Positions 1 through 12,900 of a stretch of 64,000 nt of DNA are shown one piece after another. How positions within the stretch are numbered: the stretch's first letter is position 1; the number at the start of each line of letters is the position of its first letter. The notes below the pieces were generated by a model. That model was not told the origin of the DNA. It saw nothing but the letters and a program-made list of their open reading frames with translations, and searched no databases. The stretch is taken from contig NC_086378.1 of NCBI RefSeq assembly GCF_036588685.1, forward strand, positions 76,401,127-76,465,126. The letters are read 5' to 3'. This stretch comes from Mytilus trossulus (lineage: Eukaryota; Mollusca; Bivalvia; Mytilida; Mytilidae). The position numbers were made by a program, and so were the translations under genes.

Positions 1-189
1 AAAATTAGGTCCTAAGGGAAGGTTTCTGAAGAGTAGATCATAGCAGACGCATGCAAGACGTTTCATTTTCAAGTATCACTGCCATTGTTGTATTGTTAAT
101 CACGTGACGGAGAGATAGTACAGGAAAGTCACAATATAAACGTTTTACCCACCTATTCCGCTAGTCCTCCGTTTATGTTCTGTAAATAG

Positions 190-531
190 TTATCAAAAGT
201 ACAAGGATTATAATTTAGTACGCCAGACGCGCGTTCGTCTACATAAGACTCATCGATGATGCTCATATCAAAATAGTTGTTAAGCCAAACAAGTACAGAG
301 TTGAAGAGCATTGAGGATCCAAAATTTCAAAAAGTTGTGCCAAATACGGCTACTGTAATCTATGCCTGGGATAAGAAAATCCTTAGTTTTTAAAATTTTG
401 TAAACAGGAAATTTATAAAAATGACCACATTATTGATATTCATGTCAACACCAGAGTGTTGACTACTTGGCTGGTGATACCCTCGGTGACGAAACGTCCA
501 ATAGCAGTGGCATCGACTCAGTTGTGTAAAA
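190..531 (+). repeat. dispersed repeat family C, copy 1
   Basis: About 340 bp, closely similar to 4674-5031. Shared landmarks are a start near tatcaaaagtac, the segment cgccagacg, and the end ggctggtgatac then gcatcgac. No coding capacity seen; family identity unknown to me. Confidence 0.8.
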
Positions 532-1330
532 CAGTTTTTTTTTTATTACATTTGTTTTACCTTTTTCATACATGTTACATACTAGTCTTGATTATCCAAA
601 TGAAGTTATTGTTCACAGAACGATAACTTTGATTGAATTAGACAAGGTAAACACAAGAATATGGATTGATAAATCGACTGCTCCATCAGTTGATCATGAT
701 ATGTTAACGATCAATAGACTATTAAAGGTTTTCATCACCTATTGTCTTTCAGTGAATGTATGCGATGATCCAATTGATGTTGCGATCATAAAATATACCG
801 AACTCTGTCAATTGGTGTATTGTTGATAAACTCATTTACTATCAACACATTAAGGTCATTTCTTGTATTCCCTGACAAATTATCACATGTTGTATAACAG
901 TTAAAACAAGATTGGGTATAAATTCAATAACTTCATACCTTGTTCCGAAAATTAAAGGGGTATAAGTTGATAATGCTGTAGCTCACAGTTGATAATCATC
1001 ACTTCGTGAGTTGAGTAGAAGGAGAAAAAAACATATAAAAAATCATTTAAATATCTCTTACGTCACGGTATCCAAATTTAACCGCGTACCCAAATTGTAC
1101 CTATTAAACAAAAACACCAGAGGAAAATCGTACAAAATGTCCTGGAGACAGAACAATTTGTATGTTGAAGATTTGATACTATGCACGCCTTTCAACAAAA
1201 GTAAAAAATATTTATATTTAAGTATACATCATTTTAAAATTAGCAAATACAATTATATGTTACAAATATCTATTTCTTAAAGTTTGAAGAGTAAAGCATG
1301 GACATATACCCAATTGTTCAAAATATTTGA
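532..1330. other. no recognisable feature
   Basis: AT-rich DNA. Open frames at 572-826 and 1011-1280 have no recognisable domain, splice context or composition that would support them as genes. Confidence 0.5.
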
Positions 1331-1331
1331 A

Positions 1332-2841
1332 ACCAGATGCTCCGCAGGGCGTAGCTTTATAAAACCGCAGAGGTTAAACCCTGAACGGTTGGGGCAAGTA
1401 TGGACACAACAATCAAGCTGGATTCAGCTCTAAATTTGGATTGTGATTAAATAGTTGACACAGCATAGGTTTCTGACACAGAATGAATGTGTTCTAATGA
1501 ACTTAAAATTTTTGTTTTCTCTTAGAGCAATTCACTATGCTGTTGAATATTAATCCTCTCAAAAAAATGTTTGAAGAAATTTTCATTTTATTTATGAAAT
1601 TTCATTTCAAATGAGAAAATTGAACCCATTTTTTTTTAATCACATCCCCCTTTCCCTTATTCCAAATTAATCTCAATTAAATTTCTAATGGAGTTTGCAA
1701 CAATAACTACTCATTTAAATACATCATAAAATATTAAGATGTAAAAAAAACTGCTTGTTATCACTGAATGGTAAAGATTATTTTAATTTATCAGTTGGTA
1801 GTAAAAAGTGAATATACATTGTATATAACATAGATTTGAGTTGATTCTGGACAAAGAAAGATAACTCCAAATAAAAAAATATATTGCTATTTCACAATTT
1901 TGTGCAATTAGATATTTCTTGCAAACTATTCTGGACAAAGAAAGATAACTCTTATTAAAAAAAATATTGCTATTTCACAATATTGTGCAATTAGATATTT
2001 CTTGCCATTGTGCAATACTGTGCAATTGAAAAGATTTGCTATTGTACAATACTTAATATAATATTTTAGATCCTGATTTGGACCACCTTGAAAACTGGGC
2101 CCATAATCAAAAATCTAAGTACATGTTTGGATTCAGCATATCAAAGAACCCCAAGATTTCAATTTTTGTTAAAATCAAACTAAGTTTAATTTTGGACCCT
2201 TTGGACTTTAATGTAGACCAATTTGAAAACAGGACCAAAAATGAGGAATCTACATACACAGTTAGATTTGGCATATCAAAGAACCCCATTTATTCAATTT
2301 TTAATGAAATCAAACAAAGTTTAATTTTGGACCCCGATTTGGGCCAACTTGAAAACTGGGCCAATAATCAAGAATCTAAATACATTTTTAGATTCAGCAT
2401 ATCAAAGAACCCAACCGATTAATTTTTTGTCCAAATCAAACTAAGTTTAATTTTGGACCCTTTGGACCTTAATGTAGACCAATTTGAAAATGGACCAAAA
2501 ATTAAGAATCTACATACACAGTTAGATTCCGCATATCAAAGAATCCCAATTATTAAATTCTTGATGAAATCAAACAAAGTTTAATTTTGGACCCTTTGGG
2601 CCCCTTTTTCCTAAACTGTTAGGACCAAAACTCCCAAAATCAATACCAACCTTCCTTTTGTGGTCATAAACCTTGTGTTAAAATTTCATAGATTTCTATT
2701 CACTTTTATTAAAGTTAGAGTGCGAAAACTAAAAGTATTCGGACGACGGCGACGACGACGATGACGACGACGACGCAGACGACGACGCCAACGTGATAGC
2801 AATATACGACGAAATTTTTTTCAAAATTTGCGGTCGTATAA
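1332..2841 (+). repeat. TIR element family R1, copy 1
   Basis: Starts ccagatgctccgcagggcg and ends tttgcggtcgtataaa. The 3' end is the inverse of TTTATACGACCGCA near the 5' end (mutated to tttataaaaccgcag in this copy). The interior holds imperfect tandem units containing ttttggaccc and catatcaaagaaccc, then a GAC-triplet run at 2745-2790. Copies also occur at 42968-44915 and 62531-64000, with partial ones at 51566-51870 and 61508-62045. It behaves as a non-autonomous element. Confidence 0.8.
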
Positions 2842-3212
2842 AAATTAAACAAAAGCTCTGTTATTCGACATTTGACGATTTTGGGGTTTTTTTTATTGTT
2901 GTTAAATACTATTTTTTAGTGGTAAGATATTCACCACTGACTGGTCCAGATAACACCACCGATTGCGAATTCAAGCATAGGTTCTCCTCATTACAGAATC
3001 ATTGCTGGTTTGGAGGTCAGTTCAAACCAATTTTTCTATGACTCAATATGGATTTAAGATCAAATTGGCGTATCCATATAATAAAAAAGGATGCGGCTAC
3101 AAAAAAAAACCACAGAATGGAAATTTTTGTCTTGATCATAAAAAAAAACGAAGGTGAAAAAAACTGTCAAAATATGGGATATTGGGTACCGTCACATTTT
3201 AATGATACCTAT
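2842..3212. other. no recognisable feature
   Basis: AT-rich intergenic DNA between two repeats; nothing identified on either strand. Confidence 0.4.
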
Positions 3213-3545
3213 TGCAAAATGTTATGCCCCATCTACGATAGTAGTGGGGAATTATATGTTTTGGTCTGCATCCGTTCGTCCGTCTGTGCATCCGTGCGTC
3301 TGTCTGTGCGTCCGTTCGTCCGTCTGTGTACCGTTCGCTTCAGGTTAAAGTTTTTGGTCAAGGTAGTTTTTGAAGAAGTTGAAGTCTAATCAACTTGAAA
3401 CTTTGTACACATGTTTCCTATGATATGATCTTTCTAATTTTAATTCCAAATTCAAGTTTTGACCCCAATTTCACGGTCCACTGAACATGGAAAATGATAG
3501 TTCGAGTGGGGCATCCGTTTACTTGGGACACATTCTTGTTTGTGG
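3213..3545 (+). repeat. dispersed repeat family D, copy 1
   Basis: Contains a cgtccgt-rich stretch, then aggttaaagtttttggtca, cacatgtttcctatgatatg and a terminal accccaatttcacggtc. Similar sequence recurs at 52011-52105 and 52117-52335. Confidence 0.75.
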
Positions 3546-3633
3546 TTGAATTGGAGTCCATCAAAGATTTCGTTATATATTTTTATTTATTTACAAAAAG
3601 TGTTATTATTTTTTTCTAATTTACAATATGCCA

Positions 3634-3639
3634 TTTATT
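3634..3639 (-). promoter_or_regulatory. candidate polyadenylation signal of the HPGD-like gene
   Basis: TTTATT on the plus strand reads AATAAA on the minus strand, about 142 nt after the stop codon. Another copy lies at 3582-3587. Which is used cannot be told from sequence. Confidence 0.45.
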
Positions 3640-3780
3640 TACAAAAATCCAGTTTTTGTCCTTTAACAATAAAACTATGTAAAGGACCCAACGTCTAAAG
3701 TTTGTGCATTTATGAATTACATAAATGTGTATTTATATATAAAACGTATATATGATATATGAATATCAAAGTATTATCAA

Positions 3781-3919
3781 TTACAATATGCTATTTACAA
3801 CTGTTTTGTATTCCATTGTAACATATTCCTTTCCATAAAGTTTTGACATTTTTAATATAGCGCCATTTTTTCGTTCATCTGTAACTAATTCTAGAAGTCC
3901 TTCTGCTACTTCATGTGTC
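3781..3919 (-). CDS. HPGD: HPGD-like exon 7 (terminal)
   Basis: 139 nt from a TTACAG acceptor to TAA at 3783-3781. Encodes [14 protein letters not shown] then NGAILKMSK, the usual HPGD C-terminal segment, which in human reads LITLIEDDALNGAIMKI. Confidence 0.9.
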
Positions 3920-6900
3920 CTGTAACAAGAAATGCAATAAGTTTTTACAAACTTTATTCTCACGTGTTTTACGTACCAATACAAATACTTAACTAGTGAC
4001 ATACGAGAGGAAGGCACTGTGTGGTTTAAAAGTCAAATATTCAGTTGTGGTACAGACGTAGGGTGGTCATATAGCATTATGATACCAGTGATATGTTAAT
4101 GTCTTTGAGTCCGCGAGAGTTATTTATATTCTAATTTTCACCACATACACTATAGGTATAGGCCATACATTGAAAAATAGTTTTATATTTTTTTTTAAAT
4201 CAAACCAAACAATAAACATTACAGCCATTTCAATTGTTTTTCATTCAGTCAACAAACATAATAGAGAAATCAACGTTTGAACCTTACTATAGGTGACTTT
4301 ATTTTCAATTTTAGTAAATTTAGTAAAATAGATTGTATCACATTTTGTGGGGTAAATTCAGATTATTAGATACTATTCCTCTTCCTTTTAATCTCGAGGA
4401 CTTGACTATCAAACATACATCTACTATAAAAACACTCACGAATTTTTTTCACACATACATACATTGTTAGAAAGACTTTGGTCTAACTTTTGAGTGTATA
4501 TAAAGGCGGCAAATACAAAGGTTTTTTTCAAAGCTCATACTTCGAAGAGAAACTTAAATTGACGTGGCAAAAAAACGACAGATGGGGAAAAGACAATTGC
4601 CTAACAGCCACTGCCTAACAACACGAACCCTATCAAACACTGTGGCTGGTCTCCAGAAAGATAAACAGGTCCTATAGTTATCAAAAGTACCAGGATTATA
4701 AGTTTATACGCCAGACGTGCGTTTCGTCTACATAAGACTCATCAGTGAAGCTCAGATAAAAATAGTTGTAAACCCAACAAGTACAAAGTTGAAGAGCATT
4801 GAGGACTCAAAATTCCAAATATTTGTGCCACATAAGACTAAGGTATTCTATTCCTGGGATACGAAAATCCTGAGTTTTTTTCGAAAAAATTAAAGTTTTG
4901 ACATCAGGAAATTTATTAAAATGACCATATAATTGATATTCATGTCAACACTGAAATGCAGACTACTGGGCTGGTGATACCATCGGGGAAGAAACGTCCG
5001 CTAGCAGTGACATCGACCCAGTGGTGTAAATATGTAATGTCTAGTGCTATATACTATATATGCTTTTTGAATATCAGATATGATGTCAAGCAAGTAACAG
5101 TTAAACAAGTATGTTTTAAATGTGATTGTGATCACGTCTACACCGTTTATTCTAAGAATCTCAGTCAAGTAAACTAATTACTTTTTATCTAACAAAACTA
5201 GAATTGAAGGTTGTCGTAATTTAGTACAGTAACAGGAGCATCATTATGTATAGGAAAGAATGCACAAACGTATCGTATATTATCTTTTAGTTAAATCTTC
5301 ACCAAATCTCCATTATTAATATCTATGAATAATAGATAAAAAGCAATTACGAGAAGAACCTAGATATAAAACCTATTACATAAAATTGAAATGAATAACC
5401 AAAATGATATTGTCTGTTGTCAAATGATAAGCATCTCTTAATCGTTTACATAAATTGTAGCTTTGAACTTGAATAACAAGTCGAAAGTCAATGTGTAATT
5501 CATATTTTATGTCTATTTGCGTTCGTCAATCTAATTCTTTTCCCCATTCAAGGGATTGAAAACGTAATACTCGATTCTCAAAGTTTATAAAAAGAAAGAT
5601 TTGAGAACAAAGACTAAAGAACGACTATATGATTAAAAGGGGCCAAAATAATGAAATGTAACATACCGTCTTTACAGCTTAAAATCAGTACATCATCAAT
5701 TCAAACAAATTCATCAAAGAAAAAGACCTAAATACAGTACGCCAGGCATGCGTTTAAACTACAAAACACTCATCAGTGACGACCGAATAAAGAATATAAA
5801 ATATATAATCGTGTACATGACCACCTCGCTGTGTCAACACTGTTGTGAATAAACTTGGCATGTACTTTATTAATGTTCTAACTTTGTTGTGAGGAATTTC
5901 TCGCCGTTCCTGTTCCAACATTTGCCGAAGCTGCTTGAAGGTCTGTGGTGGAGTTAGACGCTGGTTTATATCAGTGGAGTATAAATCCTCAGTATTTTCA
6001 GTAACTTAATTCACTTCATTAATGCATATACCTAGTAAAGAACAGCGAATCCTCCATTTTTATAACTTATGTCATAATGTTAAACTTACGTCATAATACC
6101 AATCTTATTGACAAATTCTGTGACTCTGTTGCCATTGACGGTGTTGTCCTTGTACAGGTCTCTGACCAAAGCCGTGTCAGCAAATGCTGGACAGATGGTA
6201 TTTATCCGCACACCACCATTGATCACATCTTCATTACACTGTAAGAGTAAGGAAATATATATGCATATCAAAATAGTGCATCAAATGATTATTTGTCGGG
6301 TTTGATTTGTAGCAGCCGTTATGAAAAAGTTCATACTTTTTTCTACATATATAGGATAATTCAAAAGGAGTGTAACAAATAGATATAAGAAGATGTGGTA
6401 TGAGTGCTAATGAGACAACTCCATCCAAGTAACAATGTATAAAGTAAAACATTATAGGTCAAGATACGGCCTTCAGACACAAAGCCTTGGCTCTCCCCGA
6501 ACAGCAAGCTATAAAGGACCCCAAAAATAACTAGTGTAAAATCATTCAAACAGGAAAACCGACGGTCTAACTTATATAAAAATTTAGAAGACATTAATAT
6601 AACAGACTTACAAATAAGGCCACACTGTAACGTTGATTTGAAGAAGAGCAATACAAGCACTTCATTTGCTTTTTTTTTTTTTTTTGCTTTTTTGAAATAA
6701 AAACGTTTATAAATATCTTTAAAAGTGTATGTGCAACTTAAATATTTGTTTGTTTTATAGAGATTAGGATTGTATTATAATAATTATAATAATGACTTAT
6801 GTACCCCTTTTTGACATATGTACCTAATATGTCTGTTAATTTTGTTCACACATTGTTGCCAATATAATGGAATTGTATGCGACTGTCATTCAAGTGAGAG

Positions 6901-9900
6901 GGTTAACTATTTATCAAAATAGGTTTAATTCCACCATTTTCTACATCAGGAATATGAGAGAAGTCTTTCATTCGTTTGATGTGTTTTTGGCTTTGAATTT
7001 TGCCATTTGATTAGAGACTTTCTGGTTTTAAAGTTTTACTTGGAGTTCGGTATTTTTGTTAATTTACTTTTGACACAACCCTTACTAACTATGGTGATAC
7101 ATTTAATTAACAAAATCAATTGCAATATTTATATCTTATTATGCCATTATGATTTAATCGATCTTACAAGTATTATTTAACTTTTTAGCTCACCTGGCCC
7201 GAAGGGCCAAGTGAGCTTTTCTCATCACTTGGCGTCCGGCGTCCGTCGTCGTCGTCCGTCGTCGTCCGTCGTCGTCCGTCGTTAACTTTTACAAAAATCT
7301 TCTCCTCTGAAACTACTGGGCCAAATTTAACCAAACTTGGCCACAATCATCATTGGGGTATCTAGTTTAAAAATTGTGTCCGGTGACCCCGCCAACTAAC
7401 CAAGATGGCCGCCATGGCTATAAATAGAACATAGGGGTAAAATGCAGTTTTTGGCTTATAACTCAAAAACCAAAGCATTTAGGGCAAATCTGATATGGGG
7501 TAATATTGTTATTCAGGTTAAGATCTATCTGCCCTGAAATTTTCAGATGAATCTGACATTCCGTTGTTAGGTTGCTGCCCCTGAATTGGTAATTTTAAGG
7601 AAATTTTGTTGTTTTTGGTTATTATCTTGAATATTATTTCAGATAGAGATAAACTGTAAAAAGCAATAATGTTCAGCAAAGTAAGATCTACAAATAAGTC
7701 AACATGACCAAAATGATCAGTTGACCACTTTAGGAGTTATTGCCCTTTATAGTCAATTTTTAACCATTTTTCGTAAATCTTAGTAATCTTTTAGAAAAAT
7801 CTTCTCCCCTGAAACTGCTGGGCCAAATTATTTGAAACTTGGCCACAATCATCATTGGGGTATCTAGTTTAAAAATTGTGTCCGGTGACCCCACCAACTA
7901 ACCAAGATGACCGCCATGGCTATAAATAGAACATAGGGGTAAAATGCAGTTTTTGGCTTATAACTCAAAAACCAAAGCATTTAGAGCAAATCTGACATTG
8001 GGTAAAATTGTTAATCAGGTGAAGATCTATCTGCCCTGAAATTTTCAGATGAATTGGACAACCTGTTTTTGGGTTGCGGCCCCTGAATTGGTAATTTTAA
8101 GGAAATTTTGCTGTTTTTGGTTATTATATTGAATATTATTATAGATATAGGTAAACTGTAAACAGCAATAATGTTCAGCAAGGTCAGATTTACAAATAAG
8201 TCAACATGACCAAAATGGTCAGTTGACCTCTTTAGGAGTTATTGCCCTTTAAAGTCAATTTTTAACCATTTTTTGTAAATTTTATATATCTTTTACTAAA
8301 ATCTTCTTCTCTGAAACTGCTGTGCCAAATTGATCCAAACTTGGCCACAATCATCTTTGGGGTTTCTTGTTTAAAAAATGTGTCCGGTGACCTGACCATC
8401 AAACCAAGATGGCCGCCACGGCTAAAAATAGAACATAGGGGTAAAATGCAGTTTTTGGCTTATAACTCAAAAACCAAATAATTTAGAGAAAATCTGACAT
8501 GAAGTAAAATTGTTAATCAGGTCAAGATCTATCTGCCCTGAAATTTTCAGATGAATTGGACAACCTGTTTTTGGGTTGCGGCCCCTGAATTGGTAATTTT
8601 AAGGAAATTTTGCTGTTTTATATTGAATATTATTATAGATATAGGTAAACTGTAAACAGCAATAATGTTCAGCAAAGTAAGATCTACAAATAAGTCAACA
8701 TGAACGAAATGGTCAATTGACCCCTGTAGGAGTTATTGACCTTTGTAGTTAATTTTCAACCTGCTTCCTTTGTTTAATATTCACATAGACCAAGGTGAGC
8801 GACACAGGCTCTTTAGAGCCTCTAGTTATATCTTGTGTCTAATACTGTATTATGTAATTTCACATGTTTCATCTTGAAAAATAAAATAATTACAAAAAAA
8901 AAAACTATGGTGATACAATAACTTACTTACAGCTAAACTCTGACTAAACGCTACGACCCCAGATTTACTGGCACAATAAACAGGACTTAAGGGATTTGCT
9001 CTTAAACCTGCAAAGAACGATAAAATAATATTGATATCATAAGTGTCTGTGCTTTGTTTTTCTTTATAAGGAATAAATCAATAACAATTTTAAATAAAAG
9101 ATTTGGTATATGTTAGCATATTTTTTTGGTTCACAAGTGAGCTTATGTTTGACCATTTGAACTATAAGATATTTCCCGTTAATTCTTAAGTAGTAATTGT
9201 TTTCTAAATTTGCGGAAATGAACTATATTGTGTTTGACATGAAAGGTCTCAACCCGTTCCTTCCTGTTCTACATTTAGTAACTACGTTTAAACATATTCT
9301 TTTTACCATTTAACTTAAAATTCTAAATTAACTATACTCTGCAAATAGGAAATGCATACTAGTAATTTATATTTAAAGAATTGAATACATATATTTTAGA
9401 CAACAGAAAAACATTACGAATAAAGATATTCAATCAAAACGTTTTTGATAGAAAAAAAAACCCAGACAATTCCTTCGAGATTGGCGAATAAAATTCAGTT
9501 TTTCCCAATAAGGTATACTTCGATCATATAAAAATTAGCATCATGTATGACCAAATACACTGTTCTGCATCTCCTTAGAATGGACTCTGTCAAATTTCTA
9601 ACGATCATATGTTGCGAGAAATTGCTCACTATTCATGTTTCAACATTTGTCGAAGATGATCAAGGGCGGAGGTGTACGCAAATTTGCATCCAGTTAGCCC
9701 TACGATTGTTCAATTGGATTCAAGTCCGTTAATTTGGAAGGCCAAAGTAGCACATTGATGTTGTTCTGCCCAATGTAGTTCATTGTTCAAAGTGCTTAAT
9801 GAGGCCACGTATTGTCCTGTTGGAATAAATTCCTCTGCCGATCTATAACACACATACGGTGAGGTTGGATAGTTTCGGCTGTGCAGCATTGAGCCGTTAA

Positions 9901-12900
9901 ATTACTTGTAACTTATATCAGTTCTGTTTAATGGTCATTAGAGATAGACGCCCTCACAAATTATCTACACTACCTCCTTCTTAGATACATTTGAACTATA
10001 TCCTTCGCAATCAATAGCATCGTCGGACTTTTTCTCGTCTAAACGGCGTCCAAACTGCTCCAAAAGACTGAGCTGATTCTTTGCAACCCTGGTATTCCAA
10101 CTGCAATGGCTGAAGAGTCAATAGTTCAATTATGTAGATTAAATGTCAAAATATACCGAACATGTCCAGGATTCATTACATATGAAAGTTCGTTCATTCT
10201 TCGGGCTGTCACTAGTATAACCAGTTTGGCTGGTATCTGTTCCTCAGTAACGTTATTGTGCTCTGACTGGTAAACATGTACCTCTTCTTATTTTCATATG
10301 AATCGAAGTTCCTCCAAACACTTGTCAAAAACAAGAGGATCAAAGAAGCCAGAACTAGAGATTAAAGAAACAACAGACACGGCTTCTCCACCTCATTTTT
10401 AGACTTAAATCTCGAATTTGACTTACACAGTCATCTCAGTACAAAAATCTATGACAAACGAGACGATTTTAATCTTGAAATTATAATTGTCCCCCACCTT
10501 AGTAGCAATTTACCAACTCCACCTGCATATATTTCCCAACTTATTCGATATTCAAGTCATTAGAGCTTGCAGCTCCTACTCAGACTTTGTAAAACGTCAT
10601 CAGTGTCTGAGTAGAAAGTTGATGAACCAGGGCATGTAAAAGAACGTCTCGTCCTTTTTCTAAAAAAAAGTTTATCAGAAGGTACTAAGGTCTTGATATA
10701 TAGATTCTGCGTACTGATGTTGCTTATCATCTTAACATCGTGTTTTATAGTTCTTTCATTTGTCTTTGTTCTAGTATCAATATTACTTTTACTGTTGAAT
10801 GGTTTTATGTGATATCCGTTTGAAGTGGTTCGGTACTTATAAATCTCGTCAATGTGTTTGTATTGGCTGTGTGTTTTATTTATGCGACTTTTTGTATTTC
10901 TTTGGTTCTTATAACGTGACTCTGTACTTTAAGGGCATACGATACAGTTTTGATCCTGTATTTACAAGTTGATGAAAATTTTGATGACTATTCTTTACCT
11001 GATTAAATCAAATATGTAATAACAAATATGTGCTAAATTTTTAGTTAAATGAGGTCGAATTTTTGTATATTTGCTCAAAATTCGGATTTGTGGCCGTATT
11101 TTCCGTTTCGAAAGAAAGCCATAACTTTTTTTATTTTTAAAGATAAAACACAAATTGTTTTTTTGTTAAATAATTTGTAATTTCTTTATTCTATAAGTAT
11201 CCTAAAATTTTATGCATTTTTTATTCATAAATAACTCATATTTATCAAATGGTCATGAATTGCGAAAAAAACGTAATTATTTGCTGTAAATAAAACAAAA
11301 TGCACTATTTACAGATTTATAAAATTTGGTTCACATAATCTCCCTGCCAAATGAAACAAAATGTGGTTTTGAATAATAGGGGTCCATGCACTCGTTTTCA
11401 AATTAAATCAGTTTGAATGATAAAAATCAGTCGAAAAATGCATCTTTTCCAGATATGTCACAGTTTGACGTCGCAAAAACAACATTTTACGTTAGCAACG
11501 TCATTACCTCCCCTGTAACTGTATCGTATGCCCTTTAAAGATCCCGTCAGTATGATATTGTTCTATTATATGTCATTACGATATATTTCTATTATGAATT
11601 ACAATATACGTTGAACCACAAACGTCAAAATCATTCAATCGCGTACTGGAATTCACTATTTGTGGATTCTTATAAATTCTATATATAAATTTTAAATCTC
11701 GGTCTATTTCTGAAATTTATTCTTACATACTTTTGATTTTTAACCTTGTATGCTAACATCGCTTATGTAAATTTAAATAAATTGTGTATGCACATTGAAC
11801 GACGTCAGACACCAAAACAATGAATGTGTTTGTAGATAGTAGATGTTTTGTGTTCTGTTAAATTGTTCCTTTTAGAATTGTTATACGATGATGACTGATG
11901 TACCCATATTTGGCTATTTGATATATTTATTGTGTCTGTTAAGTAAACGCATCAATGTAAATATAACGGAATTTGATGAGACTGTCATCTAAGTGAGAGG
12001 GTTAGCGCTATAAAACCAGGTTTAATCCACCATTTTCTACATTTGAAAATGGCTGTACCAAGTCAGGAATATGACAGTTTTTGTCCATTCGTTTGATGCA
12101 TTTTGTTATTTGATTTTGCAATGTGATTTTGGACTTTCCGAATTGATTTTCCTCTAGGTTCAGTATTTTTGTGATTTTACTTTTGGCTGCATTTAAACTT
12201 TATGTTAATTAAAATCTTCGAATTTTGTTCTATCATATGCGACAGTTTAACTATTGGGATGACTACAATTTTCTCATGAAAATTGTTAGCAAAATTGTGC
12301 GGCGATAAATGTGATATGCACTTTTATCTAGTCGCCAAGCTCGTGTGACAGAGAGCCAAACCAAACGTACGGACTTTTGAAGTTGAAAACTTACCTGTAC
12401 AATTTCCAGGGTGCAATTCAGTTTCATGTTTACCTGGTAAAATGCATATTTTACGTATAGTACAGAAGAAGTCTGTGAAGTTTTTTTTGTTTATATAAAA
12501 TTGCGAATGGAAATGGGGAATGTGTCAAAGAGACAACAACCCGACCAAATAAAAACCAACAGCAGAAGGTCACCAACAGGTCTTCAATGTAGCGAGAAAT
12601 TCCCGCACCCAGAGGCGTCCTTCAGCCTGTATAAGTATACTCTATCTATACTCTTCTGTATAAGTATACTATATATATACTCTTCTAAAACAGTTGCAAA
12701 ACAAAATAGGAAATTCCAACAAGAATGTCTGAACTTACCTGTAGCAGACATAACGTTAACGATCACACCAATATTCCAGCCTATATCTGAGCTTACCTGT
12801 AGCAGACGATACGTTAAAGATCACACCAACATTATTATTCTAGCCTTTGTCCGAGCTTACCTGTAGCAGACGATACGTTTACAATTCCGCCAACATTCCC

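Noticed and set aside
2078..2422. Open frame inside R1 elements, nearly the same peptide at 43701-44045 and 63244-63540
   Set aside because: It repeats the element's own tandem units (KLSLILDP, FSISKNP). It is interrupted in the third copy and has no domain. Similarity between copies follows from recent duplication of the whole element.
12501..12866. 121-codon open frame
   Set aside because: It runs through dispersed repeat family E and into the splice-donor array; the same start occurs at 60461 in another copy of the repeat.
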